20,551 bases of DNA. Source: a virus. Below, one piece after another: positions 14,057 to 20,551 of the stretch. Every line of letters begins with the position of its first letter. The stretch's first letter is position 1. The stretch covers positions 1 through 20,551 of IMG/VR virus record IMGVR_UViG_3300048508_000564. The stretch is one strand, 5' to 3'. A program made the position numbers and the translations under genes. A model generated the notes under the pieces. It made no database searches. It saw only the letters and a program-made list of their open reading frames with translations, and was not told where the DNA came from.

Positions 14057-17000
14057 TAGGGACAATCCACATAGTTGGCAGGATCTTTGGCGAGACCTTG
14101 CAGAATAAGTTCGGAACGATCTTCAGGAACACATTGAAGATCTGCTTTGGCACGGGCACCAAACCCGTCTCCTCCAGTAATTATAACCTCAGGAATCTCA
14201 ACATATTGCATACCTCCCTTGATTAAAACAATATTATCAACAAATCCCTCCGAACTGAGAGATGCTTTGGCAATAGAGCTATCACCATTTACATAAACTG
14301 TCGGTGCTTTCGTATACAATCCACCTACATTCTGCAAAGAGAATCCAACTAGTTGGCAAATAATACCACCAGGAATTAAATTGCCAGTGTAACCTTGACC
14401 ACCTCTAATAACTCTAACTCGGGTAAGATATCCCTGACTATTCAAAATAGGTTCAACGAATCCACCAAAACCTGTGTTACTTTCAAGAGATATAAAAGGT
14501 AAAGCAGTATATCTAAATCCAGGTTTAGTTACAGGGATGTCAACGATTCCACCGTCGTTGTTGATTATAGGAGTGCCAAACTCAGGTGTCCCGTCACCAA
14601 AACCATCATCATCGTCACCAAAACCATCATCATCATCATCACCGCCGCCAGTACTAGTATCGGTATCGGCATCCTCACTAGCCATAAGAACAGCTGTTGC
14701 ACTAGCACCAAACTCATCGATAGAAAATGTAAGATTCTCTGGAACGTCAGCAAATCGATCAGGGCGAACCGTAATTGTAAATTTCGCTTCACCATCTTCA
14801 AAACAAACTACTCCAGTTAGAGGTTGAACGATATCCTCTGGAGTAATGCCAGCACCAAATATAGTATAAGGAAGACAAAGCCCATCATCAATGGTGCCGA
14901 TGATTGTAACGACAGCCTCGCAACCAGGTTCAGAGCAAATTTCTGGAGGATCAATTGTGATATCGGTAATCACCCCTGTTGGCTCAGGTACCGATGATTC
15001 TCCAGATGGATCCTCAACCAGACACGAAGCAGATATACCCAATCCATTTAGTTGAACGATAACTTGTTCTTGAACCTCAGAATCTGATTCATCTACATCG
15101 TCTTGACGCAATTTAATTTCAACAAAATCAGACCCATCTTCAGCAACTGTGAATGTTCCTGCCAAATCAGCAGCAGAATTCACCATTTGTATTGGACCAC
15201 CGCTTTGCTTAATCCATTCAATGTCTCCAAAAGTAATACCAGTCTCAGCTCTACCAATTGTATAGTTAACTGTCGATCCCGTATCCACATTAACAGTATT
15301 CATTGTAAAGACAACCGTTTCTCCTTCGTTTACTTTCGATTTATCAGCTGATAAAGTATAGAAAGAGTTGTTATCAGGCAACAATGGAGGTACTATAGGA
15401 GGAAGGAAAGGTGGAGTAGTTGGTGGTACTTCTGGTAATGTTGGTGGTGGATTTGTGGGAGGTGGGCAAACTAAAACAATACCAGTTTTCTTTCTGACTT
15501 TTCCACAACCATCATTAAGTTTCATTTTCACATAGAAGTACTTACATTCCTTCTCTTTCTCCTTCAGAGTTCTAGTTTCTCCAGGTCTTCTAAAACCACC
15601 GCCAGAACTTTTATCTTTAGTTGCAAATACAATTAAAGCTTTTCCTGACTGACTAAACTTAGCTTCGCCTCCTTTCACACTAAGGATTCTGATGCGTGCG
15701 TTTTTATCTTTACGATCATCACCTCTATCATCCTTAAGCCAAATTTGACTCTGCTTTAACTTTACCTTGATAGGTTTGTTAGTAGGATTTAAGTTCTCAT
15801 AAGAGATAAGATAACGTCTTCTACCCTTTCTACCCTCTCCAAAAGGAGCTTGAAGTTTTACTTTTTTGATAACACTATTTTCTTCTCTAGTGTTTCTATA
15901 GATCTGACCTTCGCCATCTTTACCAGTTCTTTTCTTTCGCCTCCAAGTTTTGTTACCAACACTAAATGAATCTAAAGCAACTCCGTGTTTTTCAGCATCA
16001 TCATCAGTCCACATCTCAATCTCTACGGTAACTTCACCAGTAGTTTTGTTGCGACTTGAATTATTAATAGTTCGGATAGGAATTACTTTGCTACGATCAC
16101 CCCGACCAAACCCCATAAATCCAGAGGTAGCACAATAGTCTTCACCAGCTTTTGCAGTACCATCAGCCGTGTAAAAAGTAACTGCAGATGAAGTAGTCAA
16201 ATCACCTGATCTAAAGATAGGCATATTTGCAGTTTGACCACCGAAAATGTTAATATCACCTGCTCTAAAGAAGCGACGGAAACAACGTGCTTTTCTTTTA
16301 CCCCTACGGCGAACACCTGTAGGAGTTTTACCTCTCTTATCAGAGTCGAAAGGAAATTTTTCTTTCTTGCCAGTTTTTTTATTTTTCTTTCTTCTTCTTC
16401 TCCTCCTCCTATCATTATTGTTAGGATCGTCATCATCATCTAGATCATTGATGTCATCAAAACTACCTTCTCCTATTTCATCGGGGACTTGTATTCCCCA
16501 AATATTCACATCAGTTTGTGGTGCAGGAGCAACCGTTGCAGCATCACAAACACCATCGATCGGGAACTGATCACCATCTTGTAACGATGCGAGAAGTTCA
16601 TCCAGATCATTGTATCCAGCTTTGAGTCCCGCGAATGTACCAGACTTAGTAGATCTCTTGGGAGGTCCGTCAGAACAAGAAGCAATACCTGTGCAAGAGA
16701 TGCCCAGGAGTTCCATCACTGCACTGATTGCACCACCAACTACATCACCAATCGAACCAATAGCACCAAGGACAGATGAAATACTACCAAAGATGTCGTC
16801 AATAACACCTGTGATTTCCTGCATTACTTTGCCGAGCAGTCCATCAACTAGACGCTTTGTCTGACAAGCAGCCCAGTTAACAACACTACCAATGTAACCC
16901 ATCAAAGTTTCTTCGATGAAGTCTTCCATCCTTTCAAAGATGTCAGTCATCGAACAACCCATTCTTTCTAGGGCCTCAGTAAACCAATCAACAACTTGCT

Positions 17001-17868
17001 TTAAACAACCAGGAAGAGGTTGAAGAACTGCCTTGATTAATTTTTGAATAACTTCCTTCAGTTTTGCCATCAGCATACCGAAAGATCTAGAGATGACAGC
17101 TTCTATAATTGTCTGTATTCTAGTAATGTATCCTTTAGCAATCGTCTGAAGGTCAAATAGTTCACCAGTATACTTACTAACATAGTAAGAACCAATGTTG
17201 CCATTAGTAGACTGAACTGCACCAAAAAATTCAGCTAAAACTATCTCAGTCTTGGTTGCTGGATTAGTTGCGCACTTACCATCAGCTACAGCAACATCAA
17301 CAGCACCCTGTGGATTACCACCAGGAGAATATGCTTCTACCAGACCAGCAATCTTTCTATTGACATCATCATCTCCATAAGCACCAATAGGTTTAGTGCC
17401 AAAGTTTTTATTCTTTTCTTTTTGATCGTCAGTAACGTGAGATGTTGGATCGGGAAGATCGCCTGTCCTACTATCCTGCGAAATATATCTTTGTAGAGGT
17501 GCGTATCCAGCTTCTGGTCTCTTTGCACTGGCATTAGCAACAGCACCTTGTGAACCTACGACTAATCTCTGACGTGAATCACCATTAATAAAGAAGCACC
17601 AAACAATGTCCCCTTTTCTAATGTTGTGACTAGAACAACTAGTGGCAGTACCACCAGATGCATTACTAGGCATCAAAACAGCTGCCCAAGGAAGATCCTG
17701 CGTGGCAGGGACAGGAATAAATTCTCCAGATTGACCAGTACGAAACTCTTTATTAATGATTCGTACTTTGACTCGACCTGAAGCTTTAGGGTCCTTTACA
17801 TCCTCAATAAAACCTTTTTGCATTCCAAAAAGGTCTCTCATTCCAGCAGCGTTGTGAGAGTTATCCAA
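14056..17868 (-). CDS. gp5-like baseplate hub protein with OB fold and Calx-beta domains, 1270 aa
   Basis: Residues about 15-110 match the N-terminal OB fold of T4 gp5: FGMQKGFIEDVKDP, GRVKVRIINKE, DLPWAAVLMPSN, then RKGDIVWCFFINGD and RQRLVVGSQG. No T4 lysozyme domain follows. Instead come a helical, Gly/Ile/Val-rich part (250-400), an Asp cluster followed by an Arg/Lys cluster (471-530), a Calx-beta-like domain (560-660; TFYTADGTAKAGEDYCATSG), a basic stretch, a Pro-rich hinge (801-831), two more Calx-beta-like domains (835-945 and 963-1062), an acidic DDDDDGFG repeat (1076-1092), and a Gly-rich C-terminal domain with RGGQGYTG- and KGGMQYVE-type repeats. TTG at 17868 is preferred as start because GAGGA stands 6 nt upstream; the next in-frame ATG (17841) has no such site. 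It would be the central hub adaptor, with extra domains for binding host or other tail parts. Hub role is well supported; the function of the later domains is inferred. Confidence 0.82.
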   Translation of the reverse strand: MDNSHNAAGMRDLFGMQKGFIEDVKDPKASGRVKVRIINKEFRTGQSGEFIPVPATQDLPWAAVLMPSNASGGTATSCSSHNIRKGDIVWCFFINGDSRQRLVVGSQGAVANASAKRPEAGYAPLQRYISQDSRTGDLPDPTSHVTDDQKEKNKNFGTKPIGAYGDDDVNRKIAGLVEAYSPGGNPQGAVDVAVADGKCATNPATKTEIVLAEFFGAVQSTNGNIGSYYVSKYTGELFDLQTIAKGYITRIQTIIEAVISRSFGMLMAKLKEVIQKLIKAVLQPLPGCLKQVVDWFTEALERMGCSMTDIFERMEDFIEETLMGYIGSVVNWAACQTKRLVDGLLGKVMQEITGVIDDIFGSISSVLGAIGSIGDVVGGAISAVMELLGISCTGIASCSDGPPKRSTKSGTFAGLKAGYNDLDELLASLQDGDQFPIDGVCDAATVAPAPQTDVNIWGIQVPDEIGEGSFDDINDLDDDDDPNNNDRRRRRRRKKNKKTGKKEKFPFDSDKRGKTPTGVRRRGKRKARCFRRFFRAGDINIFGGQTANMPIFRSGDLTTSSAVTFYTADGTAKAGEDYCATSGFMGFGRGDRSKVIPIRTINNSSRNKTTGEVTVEIEMWTDDDAEKHGVALDSFSVGNKTWRRKKRTGKDGEGQIYRNTREENSVIKKVKLQAPFGEGRKGRRRYLISYENLNPTNKPIKVKLKQSQIWLKDDRGDDRKDKNARIRILSVKGGEAKFSQSGKALIVFATKDKSSGGGFRRPGETRTLKEKEKECKYFYVKMKLNDGCGKVRKKTGIVLVCPPPTNPPPTLPEVPPTTPPFLPPIVPPLLPDNNSFYTLSADKSKVNEGETVVFTMNTVNVDTGSTVNYTIGRAETGITFGDIEWIKQSGGPIQMVNSAADLAGTFTVAEDGSDFVEIKLRQDDVDESDSEVQEQVIVQLNGLGISASCLVEDPSGESSVPEPTGVITDITIDPPEICSEPGCEAVVTIIGTIDDGLCLPYTIFGAGITPEDIVQPLTGVVCFEDGEAKFTITVRPDRFADVPENLTFSIDEFGASATAVLMASEDADTDTSTGGGDDDDDGFGDDDDGFGDGTPEFGTPIINNDGGIVDIPVTKPGFRYTALPFISLESNTGFGGFVEPILNSQGYLTRVRVIRGGQGYTGNLIPGGIICQLVGFSLQNVGGLYTKAPTVYVNGDSSIAKASLSSEGFVDNIVLIKGGMQYVEIPEVIITGGDGFGARAKADLQCVPEDRSELILQGLAKDPANYVDCP
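14592..14643 (-). repeat. Tandem 21-bp repeat coding for an acidic DDDDGFG linker
   Basis: Two perfect 21-bp copies (14592-14612 and 14613-14633; unit CGTCACCAAAACCATCATCAT on the plus strand) are followed by a partial CATCATCACC run. On the coding strand they give the Asp-rich and GFGD linker between the third Calx-beta-like domain and the C-terminal domain of the hub protein. The trinucleotide core is prone to copy-number change. Confidence 0.8.
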
Positions 17869-17870
17869 TA

Positions 17871-18098
17871 TTAGTCCTCGTAAATTCTACATTCGTCTGC
17901 TTCTGGTTCCATCTCACAGTATAGTTCCAGAGGAGTGGGATCGTGATGATCTCCTGCTTCAATCTCTGCTTTATGGTTAGTAGCATAGACTTCTAGCTCT
18001 TTCAATTCACCTTCAATGTGACGACGTTGCTGTGGAGATGTAGATGCATTGTCTAGGATCTCTTTGTCTTTTGCGATGTGCTTTTCGATGCTTTCCAT
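17871..18098 (-). CDS. Hypothetical protein, 75 aa, first gene of the hub operon
   Basis: Not recognised. The sequence is very acidic and His-rich; residues 1-45 should make a long charged helix or coiled coil (MESIEKHIAKDKEILDNAST, QQRRHIEGELKELEVYATNH), followed by GDHHDPTPLELYCEMEPEAD and ECRIYED. It starts with ATG at 18098, 63 nt after a late promoter, and its last codons supply the GAGGA ribosome site for the hub gene, whose TTG starts 2 nt after this stop. That tight link suggests linked expression with the hub, perhaps as an assembly factor, but there is no direct sign of function. Confidence 0.7.
   Translation of the reverse strand: MESIEKHIAKDKEILDNASTSPQQRRHIEGELKELEVYATNHKAEIEAGDHHDPTPLELYCEMEPEADECRIYED
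17875..17879 (-). promoter_or_regulatory. Ribosome-binding site that selects a TTG start
   Basis: GAGGA on the minus strand ends 6 nt before TTG at 17868, an optimal distance. It lies in the last codons of the 75-residue gene. Most other genes here lack a clear Shine-Dalgarno sequence, so this site favours TTG over the ATG 27 nt further down. Confidence 0.6.
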
Positions 18099-18120
18099 TG
18101 TTTGGGAAGAAAACTTAAAG

Positions 18121-18161
18121 GGGTAAAATTTTGGCGGGACTTTTTTTCCGAAATTCTGGTG
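18121..18161 (-). repeat. Diverged copy of the 12838-12879 intergenic element
   Basis: Aligned by eye on the plus strand, this stretch and 12838-12879 share GGGT, AAA, GG-A, a long T run, CCGA and TTCTGGT, about 29 of 41 positions with one gap. At 12851 the copy is a clean terminator; here the stem is broken (CGG-A versus TCCCG) and the T tail is AAAATTTT. It lies directly downstream of the late promoter, so it would be in the leader RNA of the hub operon. Confidence 0.45.
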
Positions 18162-18169
18162 TATTTATT
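18162..18169 (-). promoter_or_regulatory. T4-type late promoter for the hub operon
   Basis: The minus strand reads AATAAATAC, again with the ATAAATAC core. It overlaps the TAA stop of the 71-residue gene and lies 63 nt before the ATG of the 75-residue gene, which leads the gp5-like hub and spike genes. Confidence 0.75.
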
Positions 18170-18380
18170 CCGAAATTGCCACGTTTTCGATGACTTCTAC
18201 AACTTCTGTGTCATCATCAGAGTTTTCGATGTTCTTTTTCAGAGCCTCAAGTCCTAAGGCAAGTTGTCCATACAGTTTAGCAAGTACAACTTCATCCTTC
18301 TCTTCAGATAGTTTATCGAGGATCGCGCTGAGTCCACGAGTCATATGAGAAGGGTATTGATCTAGAAATTCTTTGTTCAT
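18165..18380 (-). CDS. Hypothetical acidic protein, 71 aa
   Basis: Not recognised. ATG at 18380 is 2 nt after the stop of the gp27-like gene; a TTG at 18389 is in frame but would overlap that gene. The protein begins MNKEFLDQYPSHMTRGLSAI, forms an Ala/Leu-rich helix region (LAKLYGQLALGLEALKKNIE) and ends in a very acidic tail (DDDTEVVEVIENVAISE). This looks like a small helical bundle with a charged end. It closes the upstream operon (M23, hub, this gene), and its stop overlaps the next late promoter. A chaperone-like or assembly role would fit the setting but is not shown. Confidence 0.65.
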   Translation of the reverse strand: MNKEFLDQYPSHMTRGLSAILDKLSEEKDEVVLAKLYGQLALGLEALKKNIENSDDDTEVVEVIENVAISE

Positions 18381-18382
18381 TG

Positions 18383-19732
18383 TTAACAATTTTTGTTCAT
18401 AGAATCCTTAACGAGTGTCATAGAAGTGAAGCATTCGCGAGGTGTCATACTATATCTATGCGCCAATCTAAAGACTAGATATGCGCCACTCCTACGAAGG
18501 TCTTCATCGTCAGCATCCTTAGCGTGATCAGGTTTAGAAGACTGGATGTGCAATTTAATTTTTTGTCCAGCTCTAAGTTCTGAATTGCCAGGTACGACAA
18601 CGTTAGTTACATTCATTGCCATAGTAGCACGACGTGCGTTGTATTGGCAAATTGTATACGGACCCCAGTCAGGGTACTCTGTTTCTACATCACTACCATC
18701 TCTTCCAACAGTATCTCCTGCAGCTTCTTCTTCATCAAAGAACGCTTCATTAGTTGTGTCAATTTTAAATGTTTTAACTGCTTGAGTATTATTAGATGTA
18801 GAAGTTTGATAGTCCTCCAACCACTGCAACATCCAGATAGGAAATCTGTCTTGTGTACCTATGTGTCCCCATTGTTTCCAATGTTCTTTTAGGTTCCACC
18901 TTTCTTCTTTAAATTCTTGGGTGTCCGTGTTGGTTACTGCCATTATAGCAGAGAAGACTCCTTTGTCTGCCATTGCTTTGAGATCACCATCTCTTTGCAC
19001 ATTATAGTTATTGATAATCAAATGAGCTGGAATTTGATTGGTGTTTGCAGGTGACTGATAGTATTCCCAATGGGGTTTGACACCATCAAACGCATCGTCT
19101 CCTGTAGACAACAGATAATCAATGGAAGCAAAGTTATATCCATCTCTCGTTCCCCAAAGAAAATATCCACAAGTATTAGCTTGCTCACCTGCTTTAGGAA
19201 TCGATTGAGTGCATACTCTCCTCGCCATCTTATCAAGCGAGATACCTTCGCCAGCGATGTGTAGCTTATTAAATGGTGCGGAACCACGTAATTGCACCCT
19301 ACTACTCATCGATGCATCTTGAAATGCTGTGGCAATTACAATATCTCCTGTTCCCTTATAGGTATTCATTGCCTTATAGGTGGAGAAAGACTTACTATCT
19401 TTTTTGATCAGGTTAATTGTAGTAAGCTTACCTTTAAAGTCAACGAAAGGAGTGGAATTTGATCCAACAACAAACTCATACTCAACTTCTTTACCAGAGG
19501 TTTGATCTGTCTCTAGAGTGATGACAAACTCTTCTCCTCCTGCCAAAGGTAAGTCAGTTGATCCTAGATCATTAAGGACTGCCACTGCAGTAGGACAGAT
19601 CCTTTCTAAGTCTTCGTAGTAAGTGAACGATGCTAGGTTAGGGGTAAGATTGATAATTGCACCCGAGGTCATTGTTAATTTAATACCAATTAACTTCCAG
19701 CCAATTTGAGCATCAGAAGAAGGTGCAGCCAT
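18383..19732 (-). CDS. gp27-like baseplate hub structural protein, 449 aa
   Basis: The sequence pattern fits the tube-like hub proteins of contractile tails (T4 gp27, VgrG N-terminal part). It starts with alternating strands (WKLIGIKLTMTSGAIINLTP, FTYYEDLERICPTAVAVLND), has the strand-rich EEFVITLE and YEFVVGSN regions, and ends with a basic strand (LRAGQKIKLHIQ) followed by SGAYLVFRLAHRYSMTPREC and FTSMTLVKDS, the G-x-Y-L-V...H...T-x-L-x-L-x-R/KD pattern of such hubs. There are no enzyme motifs. AAGGAG lies 8 nt before the ATG, which is fused to the M23 gene's TAA (TAATG). Neighbours are the M23 peptidase upstream and the gp5-like OB protein downstream, the expected order for a hub. The gp27 assignment is inferred from pattern and context; membership of the baseplate is quite likely. 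Confidence 0.68.
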   Translation of the reverse strand: MAAPSSDAQIGWKLIGIKLTMTSGAIINLTPNLASFTYYEDLERICPTAVAVLNDLGSTDLPLAGGEEFVITLETDQTSGKEVEYEFVVGSNSTPFVDFKGKLTTINLIKKDSKSFSTYKAMNTYKGTGDIVIATAFQDASMSSRVQLRGSAPFNKLHIAGEGISLDKMARRVCTQSIPKAGEQANTCGYFLWGTRDGYNFASIDYLLSTGDDAFDGVKPHWEYYQSPANTNQIPAHLIINNYNVQRDGDLKAMADKGVFSAIMAVTNTDTQEFKEERWNLKEHWKQWGHIGTQDRFPIWMLQWLEDYQTSTSNNTQAVKTFKIDTTNEAFFDEEEAAGDTVGRDGSDVETEYPDWGPYTICQYNARRATMAMNVTNVVVPGNSELRAGQKIKLHIQSSKPDHAKDADDEDLRRSGAYLVFRLAHRYSMTPRECFTSMTLVKDSMNKNC

Positions 19733-20551
19733 TAAATATCTCCTTGGAATACGTGACCACCATCTCTAACAGGAGAGGTTGTCGGGAACATAGCAACATC
19801 ACCAGATCCTTGCATACCAGGATCTTGTGGAGACATAGTACCTCCACCAGCATTTGAATTTGCAGCTGACATAAGCAACTGCGGAATACTTGCCAGCGGT
19901 GCGAGAGCACCAGCAATACTATCTGCTAATCCACTTTCCATACCTGACTTCTGTAGAGCGTCTGAACGATTAGCAATGTTGGAAGACATACTGCTAGCAG
20001 TACTTGCCATCCCCCGTAGCGCACTAGTGATAGGTGATACTGACAGAGCAGCTGCTGATGCTTCTCGTCCTGGAGTACTACCATCAGCAGAGTAAGAAGA
20101 ACTACTACTATCCAGCGAAGGAGTACCAGGACCATCCTTAGTGAAAGGAGCGTACTTATTATATTTCGATAGAGGTTCAAACAAACTTCGACCAGAGCGA
20201 CCTACGTCACGTTCTTTAGTTGCTGTTTCCCAATGAAGGTGTGGACCATAGGAGTTACCAGTGTTACCAACCTCACCAACTTTTGTTCCTGCTGCATATG
20301 TTTTACCAACTTTCAATTTACTCTGGGACTTCATATGACCGTACATATGAGTAATACCATCTTCTGTAGTAAAGTAAATCGAATTGCCATACCCAGCTCC
20401 GTTTGCGGTAGCACGATTGTCCACAATCTTAGCGCCTAAAGGCAGGAACATTGGAGTTCCTGATCTAGCAGCGATATCTGTACCTTGATGCATCTTCCAC
20501 AATCCTGACCCTGGAGCAGTTCGCATACCACGCTTAGAAGTGACAGTAATA
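19732..20551 (-). CDS. M23 (lysostaphin-type) endopeptidase, tail-associated, partial at N-terminus
   Basis: The frame is open to the right edge (ITVTSKRG precedes the internal Met at 20526), so the N-terminus is missing. The catalytic domain is complete: HQGTD with Zn ligands H13 and D17 (numbered from that Met), GHM at 63-65, and PHLHWE at 95-100 with the H96-x-H98 pair. TSKRGMRTAPGSGLWKMHQG is the family's usual entry motif. It cleaves peptide cross-links of peptidoglycan. A Ser-rich linker (SLDSSSSSYSADGS) joins a C-terminal Ala/Ser/Met-rich region of over 100 residues, probably for attachment to the tail. It stands directly before the gp27-like and gp5-like hub genes, so it probably replaces the lysozyme domain of T4 gp5. 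A free lysis endolysin is less likely given the location and the long C-terminal part. Confidence 0.88.
   Translation of the reverse strand, partial: ITVTSKRGMRTAPGSGLWKMHQGTDIAARSGTPMFLPLGAKIVDNRATANGAGYGNSIYFTTEDGITHMYGHMKSQSKLKVGKTYAAGTKVGEVGNTGNSYGPHLHWETATKERDVGRSGRSLFEPLSKYNKYAPFTKDGPGTPSLDSSSSSYSADGSTPGREASAAALSVSPITSALRGMASTASSMSSNIANRSDALQKSGMESGLADSIAGALAPLASIPQLLMSAANSNAGGGTMSPQDPGMQGSGDVAMFPTTSPVRDGGHVFQGDI

Noticed and set aside
16376-16410. Pyrimidine run as a possible sequencing or assembly frameshift
   Set aside because: The minus-strand frame stays open across it and gives a sensible charged linker followed at once by a Calx-beta-like domain in the same frame.
1-20551. CRISPR array, insertion sequence or defence island
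   Set aside because: No regularly spaced repeats, transposase, toxin-antitoxin pair or restriction genes are visible on either strand.

Overview
This window looks like a late-gene (tail and baseplate) segment of a T4-like myovirus infecting marine cyanobacteria (Synechococcus or Prochlorococcus). The evidence is the protein content (a hub protein with a T4 gp5-type OB fold, a beta-helix spike, an M23 cell-wall peptidase, a fibre of more than 2,000 residues, tail-collar proteins), three T4-type late promoters (ATAAATA), a 2OG-Fe(II) oxygenase, a phage tRNA-Asn, and a run of tiny overlapping genes. Every credible gene and the tRNA lie on the minus strand, so transcription runs from high to low coordinates. 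No stretch over 300 bases lacks a gene; the longest gaps are about 150 nt (12739-12887), about 117 nt holding the tRNA (10341-10457), and 101 nt (11634-11734).

Layout in the direction of transcription. (1) 20551 to 18165: an M23 endopeptidase cut by the right edge, a gp27-like hub protein, and a small 71-residue protein. (2) From a late promoter at 18162-18169: a 75-residue protein, the giant gp5-like hub (1270 residues, TTG start), and the separate beta-helix spike (304 residues). (3) 13141 to 12843: a 69-residue gene that appears to have its own extended -10 promoter and its own terminator. (4) From a late promoter at 12772-12779: a 2OG-Fe(II) oxygenase and a 54-residue partner. (5) 11633 to 10356: a 391-residue protein with a ParB/DGQHR-like signature, a GC-rich stem-loop, and tRNA-Asn(GUU). 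(6) 10340 to 8177: nine small, tightly packed or overlapping genes, including a two-helix membrane protein, a CGPC thioredoxin and a glutaredoxin-like protein whose first active-site Cys is Ser. (7) From a late promoter at 8171-8178: a 2161-residue fibre or structural protein, then two tail-collar-domain proteins, the last running off the left edge.

How the parts fit: groups 1-2 would make the central hub, membrane-piercing spike and peptidoglycan-cutting enzyme. In T4, gp5 carries OB fold, lysozyme and spike in one chain; here the three roles are on three genes. Group 7 would make host-recognition fibres or tips. The redox and oxygenase genes may modify proteins or the host during late infection, but the sequence does not show their targets.

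I found no complete unknown system such as a defence island or CRISPR array. The items most likely to be under-described are the ParB-like 391-residue protein, the dismantled gp5 with its Calx-beta-rich and charge-switched hub, the overlapping thioredoxin/atypical glutaredoxin pair, and the independently controlled 69-residue gene. Two genes of 48 and 54 residues are easily missed because of their size. Five genes have an in-frame TTG upstream of a better-supported ATG, and I chose the ATG; the 1270-residue hub is the exception, where TTG is preferred.
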